Of a stretch of 64,000 bases of DNA, positions 9,069 to 18,583 are shown piece after piece. The notes below the pieces were generated by a model. That model saw only the letters and a program-made list of their open reading frames with translations, was not told where the DNA came from and did no database searches. Made by a program: the position numbers and the translations under genes. Positions within the stretch are counted from its first letter, which is position 1. Each line of letters starts with the position of its first letter. The stretch spans positions 868,001 through 932,000 of the forward strand of contig CAIJRD010000012.1 of assembly GCA_903822975.1 (NCBI GenBank), read 5' to 3'. Source of the stretch: an uncultured Sinobacteraceae bacterium (GTDB lineage: Bacteria; Pseudomonadota; Gammaproteobacteria; Nevskiales; Nevskiaceae).

Positions 9069-9140
9069 GACATTTCGTCCTTAGCCCCATCGGGTGTGCG
9101 TCGGCGTGTCGCTTCTGGAATTCGCTTCGGTTGCTTTACT

Positions 9141-9210
9141 TCTGAGCTTCGGTTCTGAGCTTCGCTTCTTATGAGCTTCGCTCATGAGTTTCAATTCTGA
9201 GCTTCGCGTG
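9141..9210. repeat. Degenerate tandem repeat, core GAGCTTCG
   Basis: TCTGAGCTTCG and variants recur four to five times at roughly 13-16 base spacing between the NTF2-like lipoprotein and the Kdo hydroxylase gene. It is too irregular to be a CRISPR and non-coding as far as I can see. Confidence 0.6.
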
Positions 9211-9299
9211 TCGATTTGCGTGCAAGTTTTCAGTGCGGACCACCACGCTGCGTGCGCTCCGCAGGTGGACAGGATTCGTCCTGCTTATGCGAGGCGCGC

Positions 9300-10178
9300 T
9301 TATGCGAGTGCGCGACCGGCGAGTCGTTCGAGGACGCGCAAGGGGCTGCTGGCCGGATCGTACAGGGCGGCCACGGGCAGGTGCAGCGTCTGCTCGAACA
9401 GGTATTGGCCCGACATCACCGCGTGCGAGGCCTGGTCCGAGAAACAGATCCAGCTGCCGCCGGCCGGGAACGGCACGCTCTGTTGCGGTGCCGACTGCTG
9501 ATAAGCGAGATCGGCCTTCATCGCATCGTGCAGCTGCAGCATGTAGTGATCGTAGGCGCTGCGCGGCGACTTGGTGATGCGCAGCGCATTCATCACGCCG
9601 GCCGAACCGGGCAGTTGTCGCGGCAGGCGCGGCAGGAAGCGCGCGGCAAGATCGGCAAAGGGTTCGCCGACGCGCCAGACACGCGGCAGGTCCGCCGGAT
9701 TGACGTTGGAGAACACGCGCAGGATGCGTTCGCCGCGGTTGGGGCGCGAGGGAAACGCATCGACGTGCAGACGGCTATCGTCCTTGCGCCAGGAGGCGTG
9801 CCGCCCGGCGACCGGCATCGGCCGGAAGCTCGCGCGCGCAATGCGCAGCTGCGCTGCGTATTCGGGGAACAGTGCGCGAATCACGCCGACCGCGCGCTGA
9901 TGGAATCGCTCGAGCAGGCGGCGCAAGTCTTCGAGATCCGCGGCATTGCCGATCGCGCCTTTGATCTGCGCCGTGGCCGGGTCGAAGCTGATGTTCTTGG
10001 CTTTTTGGTCCGACCAGCGCGGATCGAGAAAGCGGCGCTCGTCGGAACGCAGGTCGAAGCGCAAGCGTGGCAACAGCAGCACCTTGCCGGCTTCGAGCAT
10101 GGCGGCATAGCGGGCCGTGTCGGCAGCGGCGACGGTTGGCGTCCAATCGGCGATCGGCAGCGTTTCGATCTGGCTCAT
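9300..10178 (-). CDS. kdoO: Kdo hydroxylase family protein (Fe(II)/2-oxoglutarate dioxygenase)
   Basis: 292-residue protein of the Kdo dioxygenase family, which hydroxylates C3 of the Kdo sugar in lipopolysaccharide to give Ko, hardening the inner core. The key block is KDDSRLHVDAFPSRPNRGERILRVF, giving the HxD iron ligands, with a distal His in SDQASHAVMSGQY and a downstream Arg-rich C-terminus. Length matches the family. The N-terminal RFLDPRWSDQKAKNISFDP segment is also typical. No other lipid A or Kdo genes are adjacent, which is usual for this gene. Confidence 0.85.
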   Translation of the reverse strand: MSQIETLPIADWTPTVAAADTARYAAMLEAGKVLLLPRLRFDLRSDERRFLDPRWSDQKAKNISFDPATAQIKGAIGNAADLEDLRRLLERFHQRAVGVIRALFPEYAAQLRIARASFRPMPVAGRHASWRKDDSRLHVDAFPSRPNRGERILRVFSNVNPADLPRVWRVGEPFADLAARFLPRLPRQLPGSAGVMNALRITKSPRSAYDHYMLQLHDAMKADLAYQQSAPQQSVPFPAGGSWICFSDQASHAVMSGQYLFEQTLHLPVAALYDPASSPLRVLERLAGRALA

Positions 10179-10472
10179 CGTTAATTGCGGGCGATGCGAC
10201 GCAGCCCTTCAGTGATTGCGTAAGCCGCAAAGGGTAGCGCAGCCAGCGGCTGGTGTGAGGACTTCAGCAGATTGCGCAAGTCTGGCGAGCGACGAAGTCG
10301 CGAACATCGTCGGGCCTTGATGCGCGCGTGCTCGAACTAGCGAGCATCGGCAGCCATCGCGTTACGGCTTGCCCGAATGCGGCTCGCGCACAAGCGCTGC
10401 GGCACCTGCGCTTGCCACGCCTCGTTGCTCGCAAGCTTCGGTTGCCAGTTCCACGGCGACTTCGACTGCGAA
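10179..10472. other. Intergenic region, no gene recognised
   Basis: About 294 bases between the start of the Kdo hydroxylase and the stop of the EamA transporter. It carries the hydroxylase promoter by position, but I could not identify convincing -35/-10 elements, a terminator or a small gene. Confidence 0.4.
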
Positions 10473-11357
10473 TCAACTGCTGCCGCGTTGCCCGAGCCAG
10501 ACGCCCGCTGCTGCCAGCGCAAAGCCGGCGCAGTCGCGCAAGCCGAAATGTGCGTGTAGCAGAACGGCCGCGAACGCCGCCGACACCGGCGGCACCAGAT
10601 AGAACAGGCTGGCGACGCGCGCAGCACCCGAGCGCGCCAGCAGTGACAGATACAGCAGCAGGCCGGCGGCCGAATTGATCAGGATGACCCAGGCCAGGCC
10701 GCCGATTGCGACCGCGTTCGGGTGCATCTGCAAGCCTTCGAGCAACACGCCGAAGGGCAGCAGGCACAGCGCGGAGGCGCTGAGCTGCATCAGCATCGAC
10801 CAGACCGGATCGGCGCCGACCACGAAACGCTTCTGGTACAGCGTGCCGAGACTCAGACTCGCCAACGCCAAGGCCACGAACAGGTAGCCCAGCAGTGGTC
10901 CACCGCCGTGCAATCCCGGCGCGACCACCAGCAGCACACCGGCCAGGCCCAGCACGAGTCCGAGCACGGCAGCCGGGCGCATCCGTTCGCCGAGCAACAG
11001 CGCGGCACCGACCGCGGTGGTCAAGGGCATCAGGCCGGCGATCAAGCCGGCAATCGCCGGCGCAACGCCGGCACGCATGCCGGCATAGGTGAAGCCGAAG
11101 AAGCCGGCCTGCAGCAGCAGACCTGCAATCGCTGCATGCAGCAGCACACGCGACACCGGCCGCGGCGCCGCGCGCATGGCGACCAGCGCGGCGATGATCG
11201 CGCCGGAGCCGAAGAATCGTACGGTCGCGAGCGTGAACGGCCCCATGCCGGTCAAGGCGAACGCAGCCGCGACGTAACCCGCACCCCAGATCAGGATAAA
11301 GGTGAGGTGCGGCAACAGGTCCGAGCGCGGTGTGCTGCGCGTGAGTACGGCTTCCAT
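10473..11357 (-). CDS. EamA/DMT superfamily transporter
   Basis: 294-residue inner-membrane protein with about ten hydrophobic helices arranged as two EamA repeats. The first opens with HLTFILIWGAGYVAAAFAL and ends near GLMPLTTAVGAALLLGERMRPAAVLGLVLGLAGV; the second ends with LVPPVSAAFAAVLLHAHFGLRDCAGFALAAAGVWL. DMT exporters of this type export amino acids or other metabolites. The start at 11357 follows GGAGGCCGCG; an ATG four codons upstream (11369) is possible. Divergent from a LysR regulator 106 bases away, a very common regulator/exporter pairing. Confidence 0.9.
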   Translation of the reverse strand: MEAVLTRSTPRSDLLPHLTFILIWGAGYVAAAFALTGMGPFTLATVRFFGSGAIIAALVAMRAAPRPVSRVLLHAAIAGLLLQAGFFGFTYAGMRAGVAPAIAGLIAGLMPLTTAVGAALLLGERMRPAAVLGLVLGLAGVLLVVAPGLHGGGPLLGYLFVALALASLSLGTLYQKRFVVGADPVWSMLMQLSASALCLLPFGVLLEGLQMHPNAVAIGGLAWVILINSAAGLLLYLSLLARSGAARVASLFYLVPPVSAAFAAVLLHAHFGLRDCAGFALAAAGVWLGQRGSS

Positions 11358-11439
11358 CGCGGCCTCCATGGCCAGCTTCGCAAGAGTTATGAGGTCGCGA
11401 TCATAGGCGGTTCGTTGCCGGGATAAACTGGGCCATAGG

Positions 11440-11454
11440 CAATTGTTTATTGCA
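11440..11454. promoter_or_regulatory. Dyad GCAAT-N5-ATTGC upstream of the LysR gene
   Basis: Five-base inverted repeat in the EamA/LysR divergent intergenic region, ending 9 bases before the LysR start codon. LysR proteins usually bind interrupted dyads in such spacers and repress themselves. A binding role is inference. Confidence 0.35.
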
Positions 11455-11463
11455 GGTGACGCA

Positions 11464-12429
11464 ATGAAGGGCGAAGCGCTGCTGGAGATCGAAGTGCTGG
11501 CCGCGGTCGCACGCTTGCGCAGTTTCGGCGCCGCCGCGCAACAGCTCGGGCTCAGCACCTCGGCGGCCAGCCGCGCAGTGAGCCGCCTCGAAGCGCGTCT
11601 GGAAGTACGGTTGTTGCAACGGACCACGCGCAAGGTAGTGCCGACCGAAGCTGGCCGCGCCTACCTCGCGCGCTGCGAGCCGGCGCTGGAAGAACTGCGC
11701 AGTGCCGGCGTTGCGGCACGCGAACTCAGCGGCGAATTGCGCGGCCGCCTGCGCGTGGCAGCCCCGCCGGGATTCGGTACCTCCGTGTTGATGCCGGCCT
11801 TACAGGTCTTTCTTGCGCGCCATCCGCAGCTGTCGATCGACCTGCAACTGGCCAACCGCCGCGTCGATGTAGTCGGCGAAGGCTTCGACTTGGCACTGCG
11901 TATCGGCGCGTTGAGTGCGGATCGCACCATCGCGCGACGCATCGGCCAAAGCGCGCGCTTGCTGGTTGCATCGCCCGCCTATCTCGCCGCACACGGCGAA
12001 CCGCGCCATCCGCGCGAACTCGCAGCGCATCGCGTGCTGGTGCAATCGCTCCCGGACGACGAGGGCACTGCCACCCGCTGGCAGCTGTTCTCGCGCGGCA
12101 GCACGCATGCGATCGAACTCGAACCGCTGCTGCGATCCAACAACGGTCCGGCGCTGCTGGCCGCGACTCAGGCAGGGCTCGGCATTGCACTGCTGCCGGA
12201 TTTCTTTGTCGCGCCGCTGTTGCGCAGCGGCGATCTCAAACGGCTCGCACCGCGCTGGAGCGGCCGCGTCGATCCGATCTCGGCGATCTATCCGGGCTAC
12301 CGCTTGATTCCGTCGAAAGTGCGCACGCTGGTCGACCATATCCGCGACAGCATCGAACCCGCCAATCAGTTGACGTCGGCGCGCCTGCCGACGAGCAGTT
12401 CGACGGCGGGCGCGCTCAAGCGCGGATGA
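11464..12429 (+). CDS. LysR family transcriptional regulator
   Basis: 321-residue regulator. The N-terminal winged helix-turn-helix is clear: VARLRSFGAAAQQLGLSTSAASRAVSRLEARLEVRLLQRTTRKV, followed by PTEAGRAYLARC. The effector domain then runs as LRVAAPPGFGTSVLMPAL...FLARHPQLSIDLQL...DLALRIG, as in the CrgA-like subgroup. ATG 11464 is preceded by a GGTGA element and gives a standard N-terminus. It is divergent from the EamA exporter, which it probably controls together with its own gene. Confidence 0.92.
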   Translation: MKGEALLEIEVLAAVARLRSFGAAAQQLGLSTSAASRAVSRLEARLEVRLLQRTTRKVVPTEAGRAYLARCEPALEELRSAGVAARELSGELRGRLRVAAPPGFGTSVLMPALQVFLARHPQLSIDLQLANRRVDVVGEGFDLALRIGALSADRTIARRIGQSARLLVASPAYLAAHGEPRHPRELAAHRVLVQSLPDDEGTATRWQLFSRGSTHAIELEPLLRSNNGPALLAATQAGLGIALLPDFFVAPLLRSGDLKRLAPRWSGRVDPISAIYPGYRLIPSKVRTLVDHIRDSIEPANQLTSARLPTSSSTAGALKRG

Positions 12430-12553
12430 CGGATGCGTCTCTCGTCTCGATCCATCGCAACGAGAGACTCCTCAAATGTTTACGGCCAAAACTCGACCAA
12501 GGGCTCGGTCTGTGGCGATCACGATTCGATGGAAGGCCTCGACGTTTGCCCTG

Positions 12554-12602
12554 GCCTTAGCCTTAGCCTCAGCCTCGCGTTCGCGTTCGCGTTCGCGTTC
12601 GC
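12554..12602. repeat. Hexanucleotide tandem array (GCCTTA/GCCTCA then GCGTTC x4)
   Basis: Eight consecutive units of about six bases: GCCTTA twice, GCCTCA, a five-base GCCTC, then GCGTTC four times. It lies between the convergent LysR and mscL genes and appears non-coding. Confidence 0.75.
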
Positions 12603-12614
12603 ACATCGACCAGC

Positions 12615-12637
12615 GCCTTGAGCTTTTTTCTCAAGGC
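12615..12637. terminator. Hairpin GCCTTGAG/CTCAAGGC between convergent genes
   Basis: Perfect 8-bp stem with the loop CTTTTTT, 18 bases past the mscL stop. The T tract is in the loop rather than after the stem, so it is not a classical intrinsic terminator. It may still end or protect transcripts of the convergent LysR and mscL genes. Confidence 0.4.
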
Positions 12638-12654
12638 TTGTTAGGCCGCCAGTC

Positions 12655-13062
12655 TCAAGCCTTCTGCTTGAGCAGGTCGCGAATCTCGGTCAGCAGCACT
12701 TCCTCTGCGGGCGGCGGCGGCGCCACGGCGGGTGCTTCCGGCTTCTTGTTGAAGCGATTGATCGCCTTGACCATCAGGAAGATCGCGAATGCGACGATCA
12801 GGAAGTCGATGCTGTTCTGGATGAATTTTCCGTAAGCCAACAATACGGCCGGAACCTTGCCGTCGGCGGAGGCCTCTTTCAGCGTGATCGCCATGTCGGA
12901 GAAGTTGATGCCGCCGGTGGCGAGCCCCAGCAAGGGCATGAAGATGTCGCCGACCAGTGAAGTCACGATTTTGCCGAAGGCACCGCCGATGATGACGCCG
13001 ACGGCGAGATCGACGACGTTGCCCTTCATCGCAAATTCCTTGAACTCGCTGACGATGCTCAT
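12655..13062 (-). CDS. mscL: Large-conductance mechanosensitive channel MscL
   Basis: 135-residue inner-membrane channel that opens under hypo-osmotic stress. Signature: N-terminal amphipathic [37 protein letters not shown] with TM1, the periplasmic loop, TM2 around [19 protein letters not shown], a proline-rich linker and the C-terminal bundle [13 protein letters not shown]. Length is exactly family-typical. A GAGCGTCT element precedes the start. Monocistronic by context. Confidence 0.97.
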   Translation of the reverse strand: MSIVSEFKEFAMKGNVVDLAVGVIIGGAFGKIVTSLVGDIFMPLLGLATGGINFSDMAITLKEASADGKVPAVLLAYGKFIQNSIDFLIVAFAIFLMVKAINRFNKKPEAPAVAPPPPAEEVLLTEIRDLLKQKA

Positions 13063-13121
13063 GAGACGCTCCTTGATGTGAAGTTTGAAAAAAAATGCAC
13101 ACGCTGCCGCGAAGCGCGACC

Positions 13122-13994
13122 TTAGCTTCTGACGGCGCGAAGCGCTAGACCGTTTTCGATACTGGTGTAGCGCGGCGACCAGCCGAGCGTGCGCAAACGA
13201 TCACAACGCAGCCGCTTCGACTCTTCGAGAAAACTCATCATCGACGCGGTCAGGCTGCGCTGCGCATCCTGCAAACTGATCTGCGGCGGTGAGGGCAGGC
13301 CCAGATGCGTGGCACATCGCTGGAAATAATCGGTCATTGTCGTCGGCGCGCCGTCGCTGACGTTGTAGGCGCAACCGGGCACGCCGCGTTCGGCAACGAC
13401 CAGCGCCGCCGCGGCAAGGTCGTCGGCGTGAATGCGATTGCTGAAAGGCGCTTCATCCGCACGCAGAATCGGCGTACCGGCGCGCAGTCTTGCTTCGGGT
13501 ATGCGGTCGGGTCCATAGATGCCGGGCACGCGCAGAATCAGCACGTCGCAGCCGCTGGCGGTCGCGTACGCGCGCGCATGACCTTCGGCGTCGAGCCTGC
13601 GGCGGCCACGATCGTTGCCGGGGCGCAGCGGCGCGTCTTCATCGATCCAGGCACCGCCGCAATCGCCGTAGACCGCCGAGGTCGACAGATAGATCAGCCG
13701 TTGTGGCGGCGTTTGCAAGGCCGCGAGAAAACCCGCGATTCGCGGGTCGGTCGTGCCATGGTTCGGCGGCGGTGCAAACCAGAACAGCCAGCGAGGCGCG
13801 GCGTGCAAGGGCGCCATCGCTGCATCCAGATCGACCACGCGCGCTTGAATGCCTGCGGCTTCGAGTTGTGTCGCCGTTGCCTCGCTGCGCACCCAACCAC
13901 AGACGCGCTGGTTCTGCGCAATCAGCAAGGCCGCGAGTCGCTGCCCGATGTCGCCGCACCCGAGGACCCAGCTGTTGGCAGAAGCTTCCGTCAT
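13122..13994 (-). CDS. NAD(P)-dependent SDR/epimerase, YeeZ-like
   Basis: 290 residues with an atypical Rossmann start [16 protein letters not shown] (GxGxxG), then [15 protein letters not shown] with the catalytic Ser/Tyr region, and [14 protein letters not shown]. Later [13 protein letters not shown] and [16 protein letters not shown] are typical of extended/atypical SDR epimerases of the YeeZ group. The substrate is unknown; such proteins may act on nucleotide sugars. No sugar-nucleotide operon is nearby. Confidence 0.85.
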   Translation of the reverse strand: MTEASANSWVLGCGDIGQRLAALLIAQNQRVCGWVRSEATATQLEAAGIQARVVDLDAAMAPLHAAPRWLFWFAPPPNHGTTDPRIAGFLAALQTPPQRLIYLSTSAVYGDCGGAWIDEDAPLRPGNDRGRRRLDAEGHARAYATASGCDVLILRVPGIYGPDRIPEARLRAGTPILRADEAPFSNRIHADDLAAAALVVAERGVPGCAYNVSDGAPTTMTDYFQRCATHLGLPSPPQISLQDAQRSLTASMMSFLEESKRLRCDRLRTLGWSPRYTSIENGLALRAVRS

Positions 13995-14288
<294 letters not shown>

Positions 14289-15476
14289 TCAAGCCTGTTG
14301 CGTCGCCAGCTCCAGGCCTTGCCGGTAAAACTTGGCGGCGTCGTCCGGCTGCTGGGTTTCCTGACACAGTCGCGCGAGATCGAGATAGGCCTTTGGCGTC
14401 GGTGCCGAGTGCAGCGCGGCTTCGAGATAGCTGCGCGCCTTGCCCCAAAGCTTGTTGCGCAGACACACGCGACCGGCCACCTGCAACAGCTCGGGCCGCT
14501 CGCCGTATTGGCCGAGCCACTGCTCGACGCTTGCAAGCTGTGCGATCGGATCGATCGTGTGCAGATCGCCATACAGCTGTACCAGCGCGCCGTCCCATTC
14601 GATTCTGAGCGTCTGCGCGATCAGCGCCAGCGCCTGCGCATCCGCATTCAGGCGCGCGAGACCGCGCACGTATTCGTCGCGCACTTCGGCATGCAAGCGC
14701 ACGCTGCCGGCGGCATCCCACAGGGCCTTGAGCTGATCGAGACGCGCATCGGCCACCGCCGCGCGCATCAACTCCACGGTTGCGCGACACATCAACTGCT
14801 CGCGACGCTCAGTGGTCAGCGCCGGCATGCCGGCAGTGGCCACCAGCAACTGTCGCAGCGGCTCCCATTCGCCGAGTGCGGCATGACTTTCGGCCAGCAG
14901 TTCGACCACGAACGGATGCTGCGGATCGCGCAGGCGCAACAACTGCGCGCTGCTGCGCGTGGCTTCAAACTCGCCGCGCTTGCGCTGCAGATCGGTCTGC
15001 GCGAGTTGCGTGGTGAATTCGAGTTCCGGCTTGTTTTGCGCAGCCAGTTGCAGGTAATGATCGCGTCGATCCGCTGCACCCAGATGCTGGGCCGCACGCG
15101 CGGCGGCGATGTAGTTCAGATGCGCGGCGTGATGATCGGAAGCGCGCCGCACCAGCTCCATTTCGGCGCGTTTCCAATTGCCTTCGAACAGGCTCTGCAG
15201 GCCGGTTTCGAAGGATGCGCGCGCACGATCATTGCGACGGCGGTCGAGCCGCTCGCGCAGATTGGTCGGCAAGCGGATCGCCAGAACGAACAACTTGAAC
15301 GCGAGATAGAACAGCCAGTACCACAGCGCCAGACCGACCACCAGCACGGTCAGCGAGGTCTCGGCGACCCAGTGACCGTAGTTGATCAGCACATAGCCGG
15401 CGTCGGGTTTGAGCAACACGATCGCAGCCGCACCGGCGGCGAAGATCGCGATCAACATCAGGAAATATCGGATCAC
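14289..15476 (-). CDS. hemY: HemY-type TPR membrane protein of the heme operon
   Basis: 395 residues. Two hydrophobic segments at the N-terminus (about 4-22 and 38-62) are followed by a HemY_N region and then TPR-like helical repeats such as AYLDLARLCQETQQPDDAAKFYRQGLELA at the C-terminus. This is the proteobacterial HemY, not the Bacillus protoporphyrinogen oxidase of the same name. It sits in the inner membrane and its exact role in heme synthesis is unsettled. Last gene of hemC-hemD-hemX-hemY, ten bases after hemX. Confidence 0.92.
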   Translation of the reverse strand: MIRYFLMLIAIFAAGAAAIVLLKPDAGYVLINYGHWVAETSLTVLVVGLALWYWLFYLAFKLFVLAIRLPTNLRERLDRRRNDRARASFETGLQSLFEGNWKRAEMELVRRASDHHAAHLNYIAAARAAQHLGAADRRDHYLQLAAQNKPELEFTTQLAQTDLQRKRGEFEATRSSAQLLRLRDPQHPFVVELLAESHAALGEWEPLRQLLVATAGMPALTTERREQLMCRATVELMRAAVADARLDQLKALWDAAGSVRLHAEVRDEYVRGLARLNADAQALALIAQTLRIEWDGALVQLYGDLHTIDPIAQLASVEQWLGQYGERPELLQVAGRVCLRNKLWGKARSYLEAALHSAPTPKAYLDLARLCQETQQPDDAAKFYRQGLELATQQA

Positions 15477-15486
15477 GGGCGGATGC

Positions 15487-16551
15487 CTAGCGCGGCATCG
15501 CGTCGAGATACGCGCGCAACAGGCCGAGGCTGCGGCTGATGTCGGGCAGCGGCGGATCGAGTTCCAGTTTCTTCATCGCGTCGAGCTGGTCGCGCGCGGC
15601 GATTACGGAAGGGTCCTCGACACGATAATTGTCGTCGAGCAGCTTCTGCGCGGATTCCAGCGCGCTGCGGAACGCCAGCGTCTGGCCACGCAGCAGCGAG
15701 ATTCGTGCGGATTCGAGTTTCAGATCGAACAGATCGATCACCAGCACTTCCTGGTCGGCCGGCAGCAGCGGCTGCACCGGCTGATCGGTGCGTCGCACGA
15801 CGAACAGCGCGCCGAGCACTTGTTTCACCGAAATCCAGCCACGCGTCCAGAAGCCGGCGCCGATCGGTGCACCGTCTTCGGCGGTCAGACTATTGCCGCC
15901 CACCGCGGACACCGGCGGGCGCGCGCGCAGCGGCAGATTGCCGGCACGATCGATCAATGCCGACAGCACCAGCGCGGTGGCCGCACGATCCGCATGCGGC
16001 ACCGCCAGCAGCGCGGTGCGTTCGTCTGCAATCGCCTTGCGGATTTCGAACAGCTTGGGCTCGGCCAGCGTCGCCAACCGGTCTTGCGCCAATTGCATCG
16101 CCGTTGCGGCGGTGGCGCTGTCGTGTTCGAGCTGTACGCGATCGTTGGCGATCAGCAGCAGTTGTTCGACCGCGATCAGTTGCGCGCGGCTGCGGCCGCC
16201 CTGCACCGCCGCGCCAAGCTGCGCCAAGGAATGTTCGAAATCGCTGCTGCGCGCCTGCTCGGCGGCGAGCGCGTCGGCGATCTGGTGTTGGCTTTCGGTG
16301 AGATCGGCGGTGCGCTCGCGCTGTTGCTCGAGATCGGCCTGCTGATCACCGACCTGGTGACTGAGCCGCCGCAGCAAGGTGTCCTGCGCGGCGATGATCT
16401 CTTCGGTGTCGGCATGTTCGCGCCACAGCTGCCAGCCGCGGAAGCCACCGAGCACGAGTGCGCCAAGTACGATCAGTACCAGCAGGCTCAGGGCCAACCG
16501 CGCGGGCCAGCGGCGGCGCGGTGCGCGCATCGGAGCTTCGTACTCGGTCAT
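15487..16551 (-). CDS. hemX: HemX, heme operon membrane/coiled-coil protein
   Basis: 354 residues. There is one transmembrane helix near residues 18-40, then a coiled coil (HQVGDQQADLEQQRERTADL and following) and a long soluble domain. Often labelled uroporphyrinogen-III C-methyltransferase, but it lacks the SAM-binding methyltransferase motifs, so that activity should not be inferred. Twenty bases downstream of hemD and directly upstream of hemY, the conserved gammaproteobacterial order. Confidence 0.9.
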   Translation of the reverse strand: MTEYEAPMRAPRRRWPARLALSLLVLIVLGALVLGGFRGWQLWREHADTEEIIAAQDTLLRRLSHQVGDQQADLEQQRERTADLTESQHQIADALAAEQARSSDFEHSLAQLGAAVQGGRSRAQLIAVEQLLLIANDRVQLEHDSATAATAMQLAQDRLATLAEPKLFEIRKAIADERTALLAVPHADRAATALVLSALIDRAGNLPLRARPPVSAVGGNSLTAEDGAPIGAGFWTRGWISVKQVLGALFVVRRTDQPVQPLLPADQEVLVIDLFDLKLESARISLLRGQTLAFRSALESAQKLLDDNYRVEDPSVIAARDQLDAMKKLELDPPLPDISRSLGLLRAYLDAMPR

Positions 16552-16571
16552 CGTCGCTCGTCTAGGGTCGA

Positions 16572-17345
16572 TCAGTCAGCAGGGTGATCGCGCCACCAAT
16601 GTTCCAGCACTTCGACGAAGGCGGCATCGGTCACGCGGGCGGGCAGCAAAGGGGCGTGCAGGAACCCCAGCGTCCGCGCGTGTTCTACCACACGCGCCGA
16701 TGGCACGGCCAGTTGCTTCGACGCGAGCCCTGAGGCGAACGACGCCGCGCGCGCCAGGCGCTGCAGCGATTCGCCGCTGCTGATCAGGATCACGTCGGCC
16801 GCGCGGATCGCCGCATCGACGCGCGCAGTGGGATGCTTGACCATGACGCGTCGATAGACCGGCAACAGTTCGACACGCGCGCCGCGCTCGCGCAGGCCGC
16901 TGGCCAGATCCGGCAAGGTATCGTCGCCGGTAATGATGAGGATGCGGCGGCCTTTGCACTGCTCGAACTCACGCATCGCCAGCAGTCCGGCCGCACCGTC
17001 GCGCAGTGCCGGAATGCGTCCATCGCCGCGCCCCGCATCGCTCAAGGCAGCGGCCGTCGCGGCCCCGGCGGTGGCCAACAGTTTCGGCCATTTCTTCACC
17101 ATCGGATCAAGCCGCAAGGCCTGCCGCACCGCGTTCGCACTGGTGAAAATCCAGGCATCGCAAGCGCGCGCGCTGACCAGCATCTGCGCGCGCTCCTCGC
17201 GGTTCGACAGCGGCTCCACCGCAAACAGCGGCAGTCGCGAAGTCGCCCCGCCCTTACGCTCGATCAGCACACACAGGTTTTCCGCCTGATGCGCCGGTCG
17301 CGTGATCAGTGCGTTGATGCCGGCCAGTGGCCGCGGGTCACTCAT
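16572..17345 (-). CDS. hemD: Uroporphyrinogen-III synthase
   Basis: 257 residues. Converts hydroxymethylbilane to uroporphyrinogen III with D-ring inversion. Visible family features: N-terminal [22 protein letters not shown], the [11 protein letters not shown] motif, the linker into domain 2 with [33 protein letters not shown], and [12 protein letters not shown]. The start ATG at 17345 overlaps the hemC stop (ATGA), which fixes both the start and translational coupling. Confidence 0.94.
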   Translation of the reverse strand: MSDPRPLAGINALITRPAHQAENLCVLIERKGGATSRLPLFAVEPLSNREERAQMLVSARACDAWIFTSANAVRQALRLDPMVKKWPKLLATAGAATAAALSDAGRGDGRIPALRDGAAGLLAMREFEQCKGRRILIITGDDTLPDLASGLRERGARVELLPVYRRVMVKHPTARVDAAIRAADVILISSGESLQRLARAASFASGLASKQLAVPSARVVEHARTLGFLHAPLLPARVTDAAFVEVLEHWWRDHPAD

Positions 17346-18283
17346 GCCGCTCGTCCAACGTCCACTCCCAAGTCGCTGAGAATCTCGCGCCCGCCTGCCG
17401 CCAGCAAGCGCATCGCCAGCTGTTCGCCCAAGGCTGCGGCATGGCCAAGCTCGCCGCTGATTTCGTCGCGCACCTGGCGTGAGCCATCCGGTGCCGCCAC
17501 CAACGCCAGCAGCCGCAGCCCGTGACCGCGGACGACGGCGTGACCGGCCACCGGCACCGTGCAGGCGCCGCCGAGGCAAGCATTGAGCGTGCGTTCCGCT
17601 GCCAGACGCGTTGCGCTGACCGCGTCGTGTAGCGGCGCCAGCAGCGCCTGCGTGGCCGCATCGTCGCTGCGGCATTCGATCCCGATGACGCCCTGCGCGA
17701 TCGCCGGGACGAACACCTCCGGATCGAAACTCTGGCGGATACGCGCGCCGAGCCCGAGTCGGGCCAACCCGGCGTGTGCCAACAGAATCGCGTCGAACTC
17801 ATCGGCATCGAGCTTGCGCAGACGCGTGCCGACGTTGCCGCGCAACTCGCTGATGCGCAGGTCGGGACGCAGCCTTCGCAGCTGCGCCTGCCGGCGCAGG
17901 CTGGCGGTGCCGACGTGTGCGCCCTGCGGCAGCGCGTCGAGTTGCGCGTAGCGATTCGAAACGAGGGCATCGCGCGGATCTTCACCGGCGAGAAATGCGC
18001 TGAGGCACAAGCCGTCCGGCAATTGCGCGGGCACATCCTTCATCGAGTGCACGGCAAGGTCGGCGCGTCCGGCGAGCATGGCCTGCTCGAGTTCCTTGAC
18101 GAAGAGTCCCTTGCCGCCGACGGTGGCCAGGCTGCGATCGAGCAGCTGGTCGCCGGCCGTGGTCATCGGCAGCAGCTCGACGATCAGGCCTGGGTGCAGT
18201 GCGCGCAGCCGCGCCTGCACATGCTCGGCCTGCCACAGCGCCAGCGGACTCTGGCGGGTGGCGATCCGCAGGACCGCACTCAT
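17342..18283 (-). CDS. hemC: Porphobilinogen deaminase (hydroxymethylbilane synthase)
   Basis: 313 residues. Polymerises four porphobilinogens using a covalent dipyrromethane cofactor. N-terminal [50 protein letters not shown] with catalytic Asp, then [20 protein letters not shown], and the cofactor cysteine in [16 protein letters not shown]. The cysteine loop GGACTVP carries one more residue than the common GGCQVP form. First gene of the hem cluster. Confidence 0.96.
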   Translation of the reverse strand: MSAVLRIATRQSPLALWQAEHVQARLRALHPGLIVELLPMTTAGDQLLDRSLATVGGKGLFVKELEQAMLAGRADLAVHSMKDVPAQLPDGLCLSAFLAGEDPRDALVSNRYAQLDALPQGAHVGTASLRRQAQLRRLRPDLRISELRGNVGTRLRKLDADEFDAILLAHAGLARLGLGARIRQSFDPEVFVPAIAQGVIGIECRSDDAATQALLAPLHDAVSATRLAAERTLNACLGGACTVPVAGHAVVRGHGLRLLALVAAPDGSRQVRDEISGELGHAAALGEQLAMRLLAAGGREILSDLGVDVGRAA

Positions 18284-18583
18284 GCTTTGGCGCCGGGCGG
18301 CGCGAAGCCGGGTGGGTAGGGTTGCACGAAGACTGCGCGCAGGGCCGGCAGCGCTGCAAGAGCAGCGTCGCGACTCGCGTTCTGGGGGGCGGCGCCGAGC
18401 GATGGCATCGCTACAGTTTCCATTTTCCGACGGCCGGTTTCCAGTTGTTTTTGCAGGCCTGCGGTCGGAACACCGGCCGGGTCCGGCTGGCCTGCGGGCG
18501 TGGCAATGGAAACCGGGCGCTCACACTGCGCCGCCAGGCACCCGCAACGGCAATCGCCCCGCCGAGGCGGGGCCGCGTGCTGC
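18284..18583. other. Intergenic region between algR and hemC with inverted repeats
   Basis: 300 bases on the way from algR into hemC. It holds a set of symmetric elements. The outer pair GTTTCCATT (18416-18424) and AATGGAAAC (18505-18513) encloses the pair CGGCCGGT (18431-18438) and ACCGGCCG (18472-18479). Between these is the 10-base palindrome GCAGGCCTGC (18453-18462). No small gene was found. It may be an RNA structure between the two operons or an extragenic palindromic element. Confidence 0.55.

Noticed and set aside
9141-9210. Possible CRISPR-like repeat array
   Set aside because: Units are short, irregular and contiguous, with no unique spacers and no cas genes anywhere in the window.
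12615-12637. Intrinsic terminator call with T run
   Set aside because: The six T residues lie in the hairpin loop and not after the stem, so it does not meet the usual rule; kept only as a low-confidence hairpin.
15487-16551. HemX as an active uroporphyrinogen methyltransferase
   Set aside because: No SAM-binding glycine-rich loop or methyltransferase motifs; the protein is a membrane-anchored coiled coil.
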